DNA of 64,000 nucleotides from Agrobacterium tumefaciens. Its GTDB lineage: Bacteria; Pseudomonadota; Alphaproteobacteria; Rhizobiales; Rhizobiaceae. The DNA lies in assembly GCA_025559845.1 (NCBI GenBank), contig CP048469.1, positions 2,604,001 to 2,668,000 of the forward strand, read 5' to 3'. Below, in pieces: positions 45,994 to 56,923 of this stretch (its first letter is position 1; the number at the start of each line of letters is the position of its first letter). The notes below the pieces were generated by a model that was not told where the DNA came from, made no database searches, and saw nothing but the letters and a program-made list of their open reading frames with translations. The translations under genes and the position numbers were made by a program.

Positions 45994-48594
45994 ATGGCAG
46001 ACAAGAGCGAAGTAGCGCAGACCGAAACAGCGGAAGCAGAAGCTGAAGGCTTTTTTGCCAGACATCGCCCCTACATCACGGCAGCGGCAATTACGCTGAT
46101 CTTCGTGATGATGACCGTCGCGATCTATCAGCTCACATCTGAGGTCCGCTATGACGACGTGATCGCGGCCTTGATGGGGACATCGATCACCTCGATCCTG
46201 CTGGCAATCCTCTTTACGGCGCTCAGTTTCCTGGCACTGATCTGGTATGATGCCAATGCCATTGAATATATTGGCAGAAAAGTTCCGTTCCATTCCATGG
46301 CAGCAACGGCCTTCGCCGCTTATGCCATTGGCAATACGGCAGGTTTCGGCCCCCTCAGTGGTGGGGCTATCCGCTTCCGCGCCTATTCGCGACTGGGCCT
46401 TTCCCCGGGTGAAATCGCCCGTGTCATTGCCTTCGTCACCCTCTCTTTCGGGCTTGGTCTGCTATCCGTCAGTGCCATTTCCACATTCATCGTCGCACCG
46501 CGAATTGCCGCCATCATCAATGTCGATGCTGCTGTGTTGCGCGCTGCGGCACTTGCCATCATCGCCATTCTGGTGCTTGGCGCCTATTTCGGCCGCAACG
46601 GCAAAGCCATTCGTTTGGGAAGCTGGCGCTTGCGCCTTCCAGACAGCCGCACCTCCTCACGCCAGTTTCTTGTCTCGGCCCTGGATATTGCAGCGTCGGC
46701 ATCCGTTCTCTACGTGCTTTTGCCGGAAACCCACCTCGGTTGGCCGACATTTTTTGCAATCTACGCGACCGCAGTCGGTCTCGGCGTGCTCAGCCACGTT
46801 CCGGCGGGCCTTGGCGTTTTCGAGACCGTGATGGTTGCCGGCCTCGGCAATGCCATCAGCATTGATCAACTGCTGGGCAGTCTCGTCCTCTACCGTGTCA
46901 TCTACCACGTCCTGCCGCTTGTCGTCGCCATTCTGGTGATGATCGCTTCCGAAATGAAGCAGTTCGCAGCCAGGCCGCTCGTCTCGGATATCGGCCAGCT
47001 CGCCGTCAGGCTCGCTCCGCCCTTGCTTTCCGCCTATGCAATGCTCCTCGGCGCGATGCTGATCTTCTCGAGTGTTACGCCCACGCCGGACAGCAACCTT
47101 GATTTCCTTGCGAATTTCGTCCCCCTGCCGATCATCGAAGCCGCCCACTTCCTGACAAGCATCATGGGCCTCATCCTGGTCGTTTCATCGCGCGGTCTGG
47201 GTCAGCGCCTTGATGGAGCATGGTGGATTGCACTCGTAGCGGCTTCTGCCGCCCTCGTATTTTCACTTCTCAAGGCCATCGCCGTCTTCGAAGCGGCTTT
47301 CCTCGGCATTTTCATCGCGGCACTCGTCGCCAACATGCGCAGCTTCAACCGGCACGCATCGCTCATCAAACAGGCGCTGGGGCCAAGCTGGCTCGGCGCC
47401 ATGACTGTGATCGTCGCCGGCGCAGCCACGATCCTGCTCTTTGTTTATCGCGATACTGACTACAGCCACGCATTGTGGTGGCAGTTCGAGTTCTCAGAGG
47501 AAGCACCGCGCGGATTGCGTGCCGTGTTGGGTCTGGTTCTGGCCTCTTCGACCATCGCGATCTTCAGTCTCATGCGCCCGGTCCGCTACAAGCCGGATGC
47601 CATCCAGGCGGATGACATCGTCAAGGCGACAAGTATCGTCATGCAGCAGGACGAAGCCGATGCCAATCTGGTGCGCATGGGCGACAAGCACGTGATGTTT
47701 TCTGAGACCGGAAACGCTTTCATCATGTACGGCATTCAGGGCCGTTCATGGATTGCCTTTACCGATCCGGTCGGCGATGAAGAGGACTTTCCCGATCTCG
47801 TCTGGGAATTTGTCGAAGCTGCACGCTCAGCCGGTGCACGCGCCGCCTTTTATCAGATTTCCCCATCGCTTCTGTCGCACTGCGCAGATGCGGGCCTGCG
47901 CGCCTTCAAGCTCGGGGAACTTGCTCTGGTCAACCTGACGGCCTTCGAGTTGAAGGGTGGAAAGCTCGCCAATCTGCGACAGTCGCTCAGCCGCGGCGCG
48001 CGCGACGGGCTGAGTTTCGAGGTCATCGATCCGCCGCAGGTCCCGGATATTCTCGACGAACTGAAACAGGTATCCGACGGATGGCTGACGCACCACAATA
48101 CGCGTGAAAAGCGTTTCTCGCTTGGCGCTTTCGAACCCGACTACATTCTCTCGCAACCTGTCGCCGTGTTGCGAAAAGACGGAAAGATTACGGCCTTTGC
48201 CAACGTCATGGTGACGGACACGAAGAAAGAGGCCACCATCGATCTCATGCGTTTTTCGGTCGACGCGCCGCGCGGCTCGATGGATTTCCTGTTCGTCAGT
48301 ATCATGCAACATCTGCGCGAAGCCGGTTATGAAAGCTTCAACCTCGGCATGGCACCCATGTCAGGCATGTCGAAGCGCGATATCGCACCGGTCTGGGACC
48401 GCATCGGCGGAACGCTGTTTGAGCACGGCGAGCGCTTTTACAACTTCAAGGGTCTGCGCGCCTTCAAATCCAAGTTTCACCCGAAGTGGGAACCACGCTA
48501 TCTTGCTGTGCAAAATGGCGCCGATGCCGCGCTGGCACTGATGGACGTCACCGTTCTCATCAGTGGAGGGGTCAGAGGAGTGATTGGCAAATGA
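45994..48594 (+). CDS. lpiA: Phosphatidylglycerol lysyltransferase (MprF/LpiA)
   Basis: 866-residue integral membrane enzyme that adds lysine from Lys-tRNA to phosphatidylglycerol and flips the product outward, lowering surface negative charge. The N-terminal half has about 14 helices, with the flippase-type GNTAGFGPLSGGAIRFRAYSRLGLSPGE. From about residue 540 the cytosolic synthase domain (DUF2156) runs to the end, with GRSWIAFTDPVGDEED and AFKSKFHPKWEPRYLAV. In rhizobia it is acid-induced (low-pH inducible). Its stop overlaps acvB by 4 bp. Confidence 0.96.
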   Translation: MADKSEVAQTETAEAEAEGFFARHRPYITAAAITLIFVMMTVAIYQLTSEVRYDDVIAALMGTSITSILLAILFTALSFLALIWYDANAIEYIGRKVPFHSMAATAFAAYAIGNTAGFGPLSGGAIRFRAYSRLGLSPGEIARVIAFVTLSFGLGLLSVSAISTFIVAPRIAAIINVDAAVLRAAALAIIAILVLGAYFGRNGKAIRLGSWRLRLPDSRTSSRQFLVSALDIAASASVLYVLLPETHLGWPTFFAIYATAVGLGVLSHVPAGLGVFETVMVAGLGNAISIDQLLGSLVLYRVIYHVLPLVVAILVMIASEMKQFAARPLVSDIGQLAVRLAPPLLSAYAMLLGAMLIFSSVTPTPDSNLDFLANFVPLPIIEAAHFLTSIMGLILVVSSRGLGQRLDGAWWIALVAASAALVFSLLKAIAVFEAAFLGIFIAALVANMRSFNRHASLIKQALGPSWLGAMTVIVAGAATILLFVYRDTDYSHALWWQFEFSEEAPRGLRAVLGLVLASSTIAIFSLMRPVRYKPDAIQADDIVKATSIVMQQDEADANLVRMGDKHVMFSETGNAFIMYGIQGRSWIAFTDPVGDEEDFPDLVWEFVEAARSAGARAAFYQISPSLLSHCADAGLRAFKLGELALVNLTAFELKGGKLANLRQSLSRGARDGLSFEVIDPPQVPDILDELKQVSDGWLTHHNTREKRFSLGAFEPDYILSQPVAVLRKDGKITAFANVMVTDTKKEATIDLMRFSVDAPRGSMDFLFVSIMQHLREAGYESFNLGMAPMSGMSKRDIAPVWDRIGGTLFEHGERFYNFKGLRAFKSKFHPKWEPRYLAVQNGADAALALMDVTVLISGGVRGVIGK

Positions 48595-49961
48595 GAAAAA
48601 CCATCCTGCTGAAATCGGCACTTGCAGCCGTTGCCCTTCTTTTCCCGAGCATGGCTTTTTCGCAGGACAAACCGGCTTATGAGACCGGAATGATCCCGGC
48701 CGATCACATCATGGTGCCCGATGGCGACATCCTTGCCAGCATCTTCCTGATCTCGGATGCCAACGGCTGGACCGATGCCGATGAGGCACGTGCCAAGGCG
48801 CTGGTCGAAAAAGGCGCGGCCGTGGTCGGTATCGACTTTCGCGACTATATCAAGGCGCTCGAAGCCGACGAAGACGAATGCATCTACATGATCTCGGATA
48901 TCGAATCCTTGTCTCAGCAGATCCAGCGCACGGCTGGCACAAGCAGCTACAAGCTTCCGATTGTGACGGGGATCGGCGAAGGCGGAACGCTCGCGCTGGC
49001 AATGATTGCCCAAAGCCCGCCTTCGACCGTTCGTGAAGCAATCGCCGTCGATCCCAAGGCAGGTCTGCCGCTCCAGAAAATCCTCTGCACACCGGCGAGC
49101 AAGGACAAGGTCGGCAATGAGACCGTTTACGGCCTGACCGATGGCGCTCTGCCCGCTCCTGTCAGCGTATCCTTTACGCCAGAGGCGGATCAGAAGGGTC
49201 GCGACCATGTCAACGACCTGTTGAAGTCGCATCCTGATATCGACGTCGAGGATGTAACCGACAAGGCCGCCGACGTGTTGGCGCAATCCCTGTCCGATGA
49301 GATCGACGCCGCGAGCGATTCCGGTTCACCGCTTGGCCTGCCGATCACCGTGCTGGAAACCAAACCCGTGATGGATACGATGGCGATCATCTATTCCGGC
49401 GACGGTGGCTGGCGCGACCTGGACGAGGAAGTGGGCGGCGCATTGCAGAAGGAAGGTGTTCCCGTCATCGGCGTCGATTCACTGCGCTATTTCTGGAAGG
49501 AAAAGAAACCGGAAGAGATCGCCAGCGATCTCGGCCGCATCATCGATACCTACCGCAAGGAATGGAAGGTGCGGAATGTGCTGCTGATCGGTTACTCTTT
49601 CGGCGCGGATATCCTGCCAGCAACCTTTAATCTGCTACCGGATCGCGACAAGTCGCACGTCGTGCAGCTGACCCTGATGGGCCTTTCCGACGAAGTCGAT
49701 TTCGAGATTTCGGTCGGGGGATGGCTTGGCATGTCCGGTGAGGGCAAAGGCGGTAAGACCGTCGACGATATCGCCAAGATCAACCCGAAACTTGTTCAAT
49801 GCATCTACGGAACCGAAGAAGAGGAAGACGACCCCTGCCCTCGCCTGAAAGCGCAGGGCGTTGAAACCCTCGGCATCGAGGGCGGACATCACTTCGACGA
49901 GGATTACGAGGCGCTTGCCAGGCGCATCCTCACCGCGCTCAAGACGCGGTTGCCGAAATGA
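48591..49961 (+). CDS. acvB: Lysyl-phosphatidylglycerol hydrolase AcvB (VirJ-like)
   Basis: 456-residue periplasmic protein with a Sec signal peptide (MRKTILLKSALAAVALLFPSMAFS). It has two related alpha/beta domains. The C-terminal VirJ domain holds the serine hydrolase motif GYSFGAD, with S336, and a terminal GGHHFDEDYEALA histidine. In A. tumefaciens AcvB removes lysine from lysyl-phosphatidylglycerol and is needed for virulence and type IV secretion. ATGA overlap with lpiA couples synthesis and hydrolysis of the lipid. It converges with the RTX gene with 23 bp between. Confidence 0.95.
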   Translation: MRKTILLKSALAAVALLFPSMAFSQDKPAYETGMIPADHIMVPDGDILASIFLISDANGWTDADEARAKALVEKGAAVVGIDFRDYIKALEADEDECIYMISDIESLSQQIQRTAGTSSYKLPIVTGIGEGGTLALAMIAQSPPSTVREAIAVDPKAGLPLQKILCTPASKDKVGNETVYGLTDGALPAPVSVSFTPEADQKGRDHVNDLLKSHPDIDVEDVTDKAADVLAQSLSDEIDAASDSGSPLGLPITVLETKPVMDTMAIIYSGDGGWRDLDEEVGGALQKEGVPVIGVDSLRYFWKEKKPEEIASDLGRIIDTYRKEWKVRNVLLIGYSFGADILPATFNLLPDRDKSHVVQLTLMGLSDEVDFEISVGGWLGMSGEGKGGKTVDDIAKINPKLVQCIYGTEEEEDDPCPRLKAQGVETLGIEGGHHFDEDYEALARRILTALKTRLPK

Positions 49962-49984
49962 CGATGTGACAGTCGGCGGCAAGA

Positions 49985-52900
49985 CTACGCGAACAGGCCG
50001 TCTGACACGACGAAACCGCTTTTCTGCAGATCGCTGAGTGTCGTATCAAGGAACTGGATCGAGCCGCCATCCGGCGTTGCGACAAAGAGTTCGTTTGCCG
50101 AAACCACCGTCACTGCGGCCAGCAAAGCAGCCTTGGATGCAAAAAGGTCGCTGCTGAACACAAGTGTATCGTCGGCACGCAACTGATCCACGATATCGGC
50201 GCCGTGGCCGCTGCTGAACCAGAAGGCATCCGCCCCTGCCCCACCTTTCATACGGTCGTTGCCAGTTCCGCCATAGAGCACGTCGTTGCCTTCATTGCCC
50301 TCCATCGTATCGTTGCCAGCACCACCAACAAGCACGTCATCACCCAGCCTGCCCTTGATGACGTCGTTGCCGCCTCGTCCTTCGATGATATCGTTGCCTG
50401 CCAGGCCGGAAATCGTTTCGTTTGCGTCAGTGCCCACGATGGTCGGCGTACCATATCCGAGCCCGCTGCTGGCCGGAGCCCCTTTGACTGTCAGGGCCAA
50501 AGTTGCCGTCGCCGTCGCACCCTGGCTGTCACGGATCGTGTACTGGAAATTATCTGTCAGACTGGAGCTTTCAGAAAGGCCGGCAACCGAAGGGTTGCTT
50601 TCGTCCACATCGTAACTCCAGCTTCCATCCGCTTTGAGAACAAGCGTTCCAAAACTGCCGGTTATCGTAGTGCCTGCTGCCGTGACGTTGACGGCGGCGC
50701 CAGTGCCGCTGGCAGACAGAACGGACAATGTATCGCCGGTATCGACGTCACTATCGTTGCCGAGTACCGTTCCAGTCGCATTGGTCGCACCAGCGGTGGC
50801 CATGGCCGCATCGTCAGCGGCAACGGGCGCATGGTTGGTTCCCTTGATCGTAAACACCAGATTGGCCGTCGATTGCAGCCCGGTTTCATCACGAATGGTG
50901 TAACTGAAGGTTTCGGTCAGGGTGGAGCTACCCGAAAGTCCTGAAACCGCCGGATTGGATGCATTGGGGACGTAGCTATAGCTTCCGTCGGGATCGATGA
51001 CCAACAGGCCATAGGTACCTGTCAACGGTGTATCGTTCTCGGTGACGATAACACTCGACGAACCATACACCACCCGGGTCACAGCCATGAAATCGCCGGT
51101 ATCAGGATCTGAATCGTTGGTAACGACGTTGCCACTGGCGCTGGCATTGGCGGCCACCGTGCCGCTGTCATTGATGGCTACTGGCGCATCGTTGCTGCCA
51201 GCAATCGTAACCGTCAGGCTCGCCTTGGCCGTACCACCGCGACCATCCGAGATGGTGTATTCGAAGCTCTCGACCAGATTGTCGAAATAGAGTGCGTTGA
51301 CGACCGGGTTGGTCGCAGATGGCGTAAAGCTATATGCACCGTTCGCCGCAATCGTCAGCGCACCATAATTGGTCTGAATGGTTTGCGCTGAGCCGAGGGA
51401 ATAGGTGACGCCCTTGACCACGATCGAGGCAACGGACAGGACATCCCCATCACTGTCCTGATCATTGGTCAGGAGATTACCCGACGCCGTGTTGCCCGGA
51501 CCGTCTTCCGCAACCGTTTTGAGGTCACCGGTCGCAGTTGGCGCGGTATTGGCAGGCCCGGACGGAGCCGAGGGTGTGACAATGAATTGCGCTGCCTTCA
51601 CGCTCGAAGCCGTAATCGCGCTCAGGGTCGCAACCGTCGCAAAGGCACCGGGACCAGCAGCACCGTCCACATCAACCTCGACAAGCGTGTCGGCACCCGA
51701 CTGCGTGACGCGAATGTAGCCCGACGCAAAGGCATTTGCGCCGGTCGTGCCCGTAGGCATTGCCAGAATACCGGAAAGATCGAAGAAGTCGTCGGATCGA
51801 AAGTCGGAAACGATGTCGCCTATCTCGCTCATGCTATTGATGACGAAGGTATCCGTACCCGCGCCACCTTTCAGCGTATCGACGCCGGCGCCGCCAATCA
51901 GCCGATCGTTGCCCTCATTGCCCTCCAGATAGTCATTCCCATCGCCACCGATCAGAATATCGTCTCCGGTGAGCCCCTTGATCGTGTCGTTCCCCCCAAG
52001 ACCTGCAATGACGTCAGCGCCCGCGGTACCACGTAGCGTATCGGCTCCCGCCGTTCCGCTGATCGTCGGCTCGGGTTCGCCGCCGGTAGACGAGGCGCGA
52101 ACGGAAACCGTCAACGATGCGGAAGACTGGAGACCAGCAGCATCACGGACGGTATAGGTGAAGACCTCCGACAAAGAAGCGGAGCCGGAAAGTGCCGCAA
52201 CCGCGGGGTTGCTCTGATTTGGTTGGTAGACCCAGCTTCCATCGCTTTTCAGGATCAGTGATCCATAGCTCCCGACAAGGGTGGTTCCGCTGGCCGTTAC
52301 ACTCTGCGTCGTGCCTCCCGTCGCGCTGGCGGATAGCACCGAAAGTGCATCGCCTGCATCCGGATCAAGATCATTGGTCAGCAGATTTCCGTTGCCCGAA
52401 ACGGTTTTGACAACCGAGGCCGTGTCGGCAACTGCCGTCGGAGCGTCGTTCAAACCGGTGATCTTCACTGTCACGACAGCGCTTGCTGTGCCGCCGCGTC
52501 CATCCGAAATGCGATAGGACAGAGTATCCTCGGCTGTCTGCCCCGCGCCAATCGCATTGGTGGCAGCCAATGTCGGGTCCACCTTGTAATAATAGCTGCC
52601 GTTCGGGCTTATGTAAAACGTGCCGTATTTGCTGGCCACGGCAGTTTCCGTCATCTGAATGGCCGTTGCCTTGGACCCGTAAGTCGCCTGCGTTACCCGC
52701 AGGGCATCTCCGTCCACATCGCTGTCATTGGCGAGCAGATTGAAGGTACTGCTTATCGTTGTCCGGTTTTCCGTAACGGTAATGTGGCTGTCGGCGACGG
52801 CAACCGGCGCTGTATCGCCAGGCTCCATCACCTCATCCGGGTCTGGTGAGGGACGTGGCCCGGAAATGGTACCAGTGAGCCCCTCCGTGTAAGCGATGTA

Positions 52901-53632
52901 ATTTGCGAGTCGACCGCCGACCACTTCGTAGGATTCGTTATCGGTATGGACCTGATCCTTCAGCGGCAGATCCTCGGTAATCGAACCGATATAGATGTCG
53001 TCGCGACTGGCCGCGATTTCGCGCTGCGCCTCCCGCACGATATCCTGCCCGCCGTTCCAGCGGGCGTCTGAGCCGGTATAGGCGGTGTCGGCAACTTCCT
53101 GTATGAACACGGGTGCCGAAGGATCGGTCTGCGCGCGAATATAGTCCAGCACCTCAACCGTCGCTTCCTTGTAGGTCTCGACGTCGCTCGTACCGTCCAT
53201 GATGCGCTTGGCATCAGCCTCTCCCTGCGCCCAGACGATTTTCAACTCTACGGTATAACCTTGCGCCTCCAGCGCGGCGATCGAAGCATTGATCCCCTGT
53301 ATCGCGGCGACAGCGAGCGATCCGGGTGTATTCGTGTCTGGATACCACCAAAGAAGGTCTGCCCCAGGTGCGTCCGAGGCATTACCATCGACGCCACTTG
53401 CCCCCTTGGCGAAATCCTGCACGACCACGTTATTGGCAGTCGCAAATTTTGACGACGTTCCCGTGCCCTGGATCACTGTTTTCAGTGTCGATGCCGAAGC
53501 CCCACCGGAACCAAGATAGGACGACAGGTCGGCAGCAAGGACCGAAGCACCGGAATCGTTGTCACCATAAAGGTTGAACATGTTGTCGGCATTCGATTGA
53601 CCCATGAATGCGATAAACTGAATGACTGCCAT
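49985..53632 (-). CDS. RTX/VCBS secreted protein with N-terminal SGNH acetylesterase-like domain
   Basis: 1215-residue acidic, cysteine-poor protein. Residues 1-255 resemble sialate/carbohydrate O-acetylesterases (SGNH fold): S13 in FMGQSNA, WAQGEAD (135-141) and the D226-x-x-H229 pair in DQVHTD. VCBS/cadherin-like modules of about 115 residues lie at 275-397, 398-515, 695-815, 816-935 and 936-1052, with LLTNDxDxDxGD and YTIRD/YxISDGRGG signatures. Calcium-binding RTX nonapeptides (GGxGNDxLx) occur twice, at 523-597 and 1064-1137. There is no signal peptide; the C-terminus is the expected type I secretion tail. It lies directly after its likely ABC/HlyD exporter. Inferred role: extracellular deacetylation or binding of the neighbouring polysaccharide. 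Confidence 0.88.
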   Translation of the reverse strand: MAVIQFIAFMGQSNADNMFNLYGDNDSGASVLAADLSSYLGSGGASASTLKTVIQGTGTSSKFATANNVVVQDFAKGASGVDGNASDAPGADLLWWYPDTNTPGSLAVAAIQGINASIAALEAQGYTVELKIVWAQGEADAKRIMDGTSDVETYKEATVEVLDYIRAQTDPSAPVFIQEVADTAYTGSDARWNGGQDIVREAQREIAASRDDIYIGSITEDLPLKDQVHTDNESYEVVGGRLANYIAYTEGLTGTISGPRPSPDPDEVMEPGDTAPVAVADSHITVTENRTTISSTFNLLANDSDVDGDALRVTQATYGSKATAIQMTETAVASKYGTFYISPNGSYYYKVDPTLAATNAIGAGQTAEDTLSYRISDGRGGTASAVVTVKITGLNDAPTAVADTASVVKTVSGNGNLLTNDLDPDAGDALSVLSASATGGTTQSVTASGTTLVGSYGSLILKSDGSWVYQPNQSNPAVAALSGSASLSEVFTYTVRDAAGLQSSASLTVSVRASSTGGEPEPTISGTAGADTLRGTAGADVIAGLGGNDTIKGLTGDDILIGGDGNDYLEGNEGNDRLIGGAGVDTLKGGAGTDTFVINSMSEIGDIVSDFRSDDFFDLSGILAMPTGTTGANAFASGYIRVTQSGADTLVEVDVDGAAGPGAFATVATLSAITASSVKAAQFIVTPSAPSGPANTAPTATGDLKTVAEDGPGNTASGNLLTNDQDSDGDVLSVASIVVKGVTYSLGSAQTIQTNYGALTIAANGAYSFTPSATNPVVNALYFDNLVESFEYTISDGRGGTAKASLTVTIAGSNDAPVAINDSGTVAANASASGNVVTNDSDPDTGDFMAVTRVVYGSSSVIVTENDTPLTGTYGLLVIDPDGSYSYVPNASNPAVSGLSGSSTLTETFSYTIRDETGLQSTANLVFTIKGTNHAPVAADDAAMATAGATNATGTVLGNDSDVDTGDTLSVLSASGTGAAVNVTAAGTTITGSFGTLVLKADGSWSYDVDESNPSVAGLSESSSLTDNFQYTIRDSQGATATATLALTVKGAPASSGLGYGTPTIVGTDANETISGLAGNDIIEGRGGNDVIKGRLGDDVLVGGAGNDTMEGNEGNDVLYGGTGNDRMKGGAGADAFWFSSGHGADIVDQLRADDTLVFSSDLFASKAALLAAVTVVSANELFVATPDGGSIQFLDTTLSDLQKSGFVVSDGLFA

Positions 53633-53713
53633 GGTCCCCTCCGGGCAAACGCCTTTTCGTTAAACTGACTGACTTGTCTGGTACCGGTCGGAACTGATGT
53701 CTCCAGTCCCGGC

Positions 53714-55027
53714 TCAGTCCTCCCTGAAAACATGATTGAGCTGATCCGTCAGCGGCTTGACGAGGTAGGAAATCACCCGCCTTTCCGCCGCTGGCATCAA
53801 TACCTCTGCCGGCATTCCCGGATAAAGCTTCAGGCCTCCCAGCCCCTCTAAGCTCTTTGTCTCCGGCCTGATCCGAACCGCATAAAACGGCTGCCCCGTT
53901 CTCTGATCGGTCAGCACATCCGGCGAAACGGACACGATTTCACCGTTCACCTTCGGTGTGGTCGTGCGGTCAAATGCGGTAAAATGCAGCTCGGCTTTCT
54001 GGCCCGGCGCCACCTGGTCGATGTTGCGCGGTGAAATCTTTGCCTCCACCATCAGGCCATCGTCGCGCGGTGCAACGAGCATCAAGGTTTCTCCCGGCTG
54101 GACCACACCGCCAACGGTATGCAGCGCCAGCTCAAAGATGCGGCCACTGACCGGCGAACGAATATCCAGCCGCCCGAACTGTTCGATCACCTCGATACGT
54201 CGCGCTTCCATCTCAGCGATCTTCGCCTCGGTCTCGGCAAGATCCTTGGCGTTCTCCCCGCGCCGGTTCTCATCGAGCTGGAGAATTTGCAGCTCTACTT
54301 CGCTGATGCGACCCTCGGCCTGCGCTCTCGATGCCAGCCTTTCGCCAAGATTCCCCTGCAGTTCGGCACGGCGTTGCTTGAGCGACGTCAGGCGTTGCAA
54401 TGTGACAAGCTGTTGCCGATACAGCCCTTCGACAGAGGAAAACTCCTCATCGACCGCTGCAATCGACGCCTTCAAGGCATCGATCTGCACGTTTTCACCA
54501 TTGATCTCGTCGGCAAGCTGTCCTTTGCGTTCGCCGAGTTGCCGCTTCATGCCTTCAAGGCCATCCCGCCTTGTTTCAAGCAGATTGCGCTCCAGCAAGA
54601 CAAGCTGACCATAGGCGGGTCTGGCCAACCCTTTCTGTGCAAGAAAATCGGGCTCGAAGGTCTCCCCGTCGGCAAGCTCTGCTTTGAGCCTGGCCGCACG
54701 CACCAGAAACTGTACCAGCGCATTTTCTATTATCGCCAGGTTCGCCTCGACAGTCGTACGACTGAGGCGCAACAGCACATCTCCAGCAGCAACCTCACTT
54801 CCCTCGTGCACCAGCAGTTCCGAAACCGTCCCGCCGCTCAGGTGCTGCACTTTTTTGACGTTGTTCTCGATGACGATAAAACCCTGACCGCTGACGGCTC
54901 CCGCCAGCTTCGTCGTTGCCGCCCAGCCACCAACGCCACCGAACAGTGCAAGGCCGAGCCCGATGACAATGGCGATGTGACGGCGGATGGAACGCCGCCA
55001 GAAGGCGGCTGAAAGCTCTTCGCTCAT
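53714..55027 (-). CDS. Type I secretion membrane-fusion protein (HlyD/PrtE family)
   Basis: 437-residue periplasmic adaptor. One N-terminal membrane helix (about 18-40) is followed by a biotinyl-lipoyl half (GFIVIENNVKKVQHLSGG). A long coiled coil covers about 95-290, then LDIRSPVSGRIFELALHTVGGVV and a C-terminal beta domain with FDRTTTPKVNGEIVSVSPD. It forms the channel neck for export of the RTX protein 81 bp downstream. It overlaps the ABC gene by 4 bp. Confidence 0.95.
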   Translation of the reverse strand: MSEELSAAFWRRSIRRHIAIVIGLGLALFGGVGGWAATTKLAGAVSGQGFIVIENNVKKVQHLSGGTVSELLVHEGSEVAAGDVLLRLSRTTVEANLAIIENALVQFLVRAARLKAELADGETFEPDFLAQKGLARPAYGQLVLLERNLLETRRDGLEGMKRQLGERKGQLADEINGENVQIDALKASIAAVDEEFSSVEGLYRQQLVTLQRLTSLKQRRAELQGNLGERLASRAQAEGRISEVELQILQLDENRRGENAKDLAETEAKIAEMEARRIEVIEQFGRLDIRSPVSGRIFELALHTVGGVVQPGETLMLVAPRDDGLMVEAKISPRNIDQVAPGQKAELHFTAFDRTTTPKVNGEIVSVSPDVLTDQRTGQPFYAVRIRPETKSLEGLGGLKLYPGMPAEVLMPAAERRVISYLVKPLTDQLNHVFRED

Positions 55028-56805
55028 CGCTGCATCTCCAGCTTGCCTGTCGCCCCGACAACTTTCAGAACTTTTCCGGCGTGGGCCGCCGGTTCCCGAC
55101 GAACAACCTGCCCCATGATCGCTTCACGCGGGCCAAAGGCTGCCATCTTGCCCTCGTTCATGACCAGAACCGTGTCCGCTTGTGCGAGAATGCCGGGCCT
55201 GTGGGTGATCACCACGGCAATTCCCCCACGCGCCTTGATGCCGTTGATGGCACGAGACAGCGCCTCTTCCCCTTCGGCATCGAGATTGGCATTCGGTTCA
55301 TCGAGAACGACGAGGAATGGCTCGCCAAATAGCGCGCGCGCCAGAGCAATGCGCTGGCGCTGACCGGCAGAAAGCACCGGAAACAGCGGATCGATCTGCG
55401 TGTCGTACCCGTCAGGCAATTGCAGAATGAGATCGTGCACACCCGCCGCGCGTGCCGCTGCAATGACCTCTGCAGACGAAATCTCCTTGCGGAAGCGGGC
55501 AATATTCTGAGCTATGGTTCCCCCGAACAGTCCGACCTCCTGCGGGAGATAACCCATGTGGCGACCAAACCGGTCAACGTCCCACTGATCGATCGTTGCT
55601 CCGTCAAAACGCAAGGTTCCAGCGCAGATTGGCCAGATACCAAGCAGCAGACGGGCAAGCACGGTTTTGCCGGAACCGCTGTGGCCGATAACCCCCAGAA
55701 CCATCCCCGCAGTCAACGAAAAACCGATATCGGATATGACAGGTTTTTCGGCACCTGGTGGGGCGCCTGAGACAGCTTCAAGCGCGACGGTGCGTGATGG
55801 CAACGGCAACTCCGTGGCGTTCGACTGGTCCGCGACATCCCCAACGACGATTTTGAGGCGAAGCCAACTGTGCCTTGCCGCAGCAAAACTCCGCCAATGA
55901 ACAATAGCCGATTCAACCGGTGCCAGCGCTCGTGACGTCAGGATCGATGACGCAAGAATAATGCCGCCAGACGCATCGCCCCGGATGACAAGAACAGCCC
56001 CGGTCGCCAGGACCCCAGACTGCAAGGCAACACGGAAGATTTTGGTCATTGTCGCGTAGCCATTGGCAACGTCTGCATGGCGTGTCCCAGACCGACGAAA
56101 CGCCGCATTGTAAATGGCCCACCGCTCCGCAACGTCGGCCGTCATGCCCATGGCCTTGAACACCCCGAAATTCAGACGGACAGAATCGGAAAAGGCCCGA
56201 CGCATCGTTGTCAGCGCTGCCAGGTCACGCTGCGATTGCTGCAGACCGACATGCGCAAGTGCCGTCAGCACCATCAACACCGCCACACCCGCCAGCGCCA
56301 CATAACCGATGACCGGATGCAGCAGAAAGCAGATGGCGAGATAGACAGGGAGCCACGGAAGATCAAAGAGCGCCGATGGACCGGGCCCGGAGAGAAAACC
56401 ACGCACCGTATCAAGATCGTCGCTTGCCGAAACCAGTTCCGGCTTGCCACACACAAGCAGCGATCGGCGGTAAAGAACCTGATCCAGCGTGACTTCAAAC
56501 AGACCGCCGAGACGCGACAGCATTCGGCTTCTGACGATTTCGAACGCCCCCTGGCAGACGAACAATAGTCCGGCCAGCAGAGACAGCGCAATCAACGACT
56601 CGATGCTGCCGCTCGGGATGATGCGGTCATAGACCTGCAACATGAAAAACGGGCTCGTCAGATACAGCAGATTGATGAAACCGCTGACAATGGCAACGAC
56701 CACAAACCCGCTCCTGCACCGGGCAAACGCCTGATGCAGGAGCGGGGTGCGGGCATGTCCCCCACCCGTCTGACGATAAAACGCGCCGTCTTTGGGCATA
56801 CTCAT
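55024..56805 (-). CDS. Type I secretion ABC transporter (PrtD family)
   Basis: 593-residue fused permease-ATPase. Six membrane helices lie in residues 30-320 (INLLYLTSPFFMLQVYDRIIPSGS is characteristic of PrtD/HasD). The ATPase has GHSGSGKTVLARLL (Walker A), LSAGQRQRIALARAL (signature), LVVLDEPNANLD (Walker B) and VITHRPGIL (switch). No N-terminal C39 peptidase domain, which fits RTX substrates with an uncleaved C-terminal signal. It lies 118 bp after manC on the same strand. A TolC-type pore is not encoded here. Confidence 0.95.
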   Translation of the reverse strand: MSMPKDGAFYRQTGGGHARTPLLHQAFARCRSGFVVVAIVSGFINLLYLTSPFFMLQVYDRIIPSGSIESLIALSLLAGLLFVCQGAFEIVRSRMLSRLGGLFEVTLDQVLYRRSLLVCGKPELVSASDDLDTVRGFLSGPGPSALFDLPWLPVYLAICFLLHPVIGYVALAGVAVLMVLTALAHVGLQQSQRDLAALTTMRRAFSDSVRLNFGVFKAMGMTADVAERWAIYNAAFRRSGTRHADVANGYATMTKIFRVALQSGVLATGAVLVIRGDASGGIILASSILTSRALAPVESAIVHWRSFAAARHSWLRLKIVVGDVADQSNATELPLPSRTVALEAVSGAPPGAEKPVISDIGFSLTAGMVLGVIGHSGSGKTVLARLLLGIWPICAGTLRFDGATIDQWDVDRFGRHMGYLPQEVGLFGGTIAQNIARFRKEISSAEVIAAARAAGVHDLILQLPDGYDTQIDPLFPVLSAGQRQRIALARALFGEPFLVVLDEPNANLDAEGEEALSRAINGIKARGGIAVVITHRPGILAQADTVLVMNEGKMAAFGPREAIMGQVVRREPAAHAGKVLKVVGATGKLEMQR

Positions 56806-56923
56806 TCGCCTGCTCTGTTATTACACGAAATTCTACAGTGGCCGGCGCGTCGCAAGCAGAGCCGCATGAAAGCGTCAGCCCAAAGCCAGGCGCGCTCATA
56901 CCATTGTCAGCACCACGCCATTC

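Noticed and set aside
49985..53632. Repeats in the RTX gene as a possible CRISPR or DNA repeat array
   Set aside because: The repetition is at protein level (VCBS and RTX modules) with diverged codons; there are no identical direct repeats with unique spacers.
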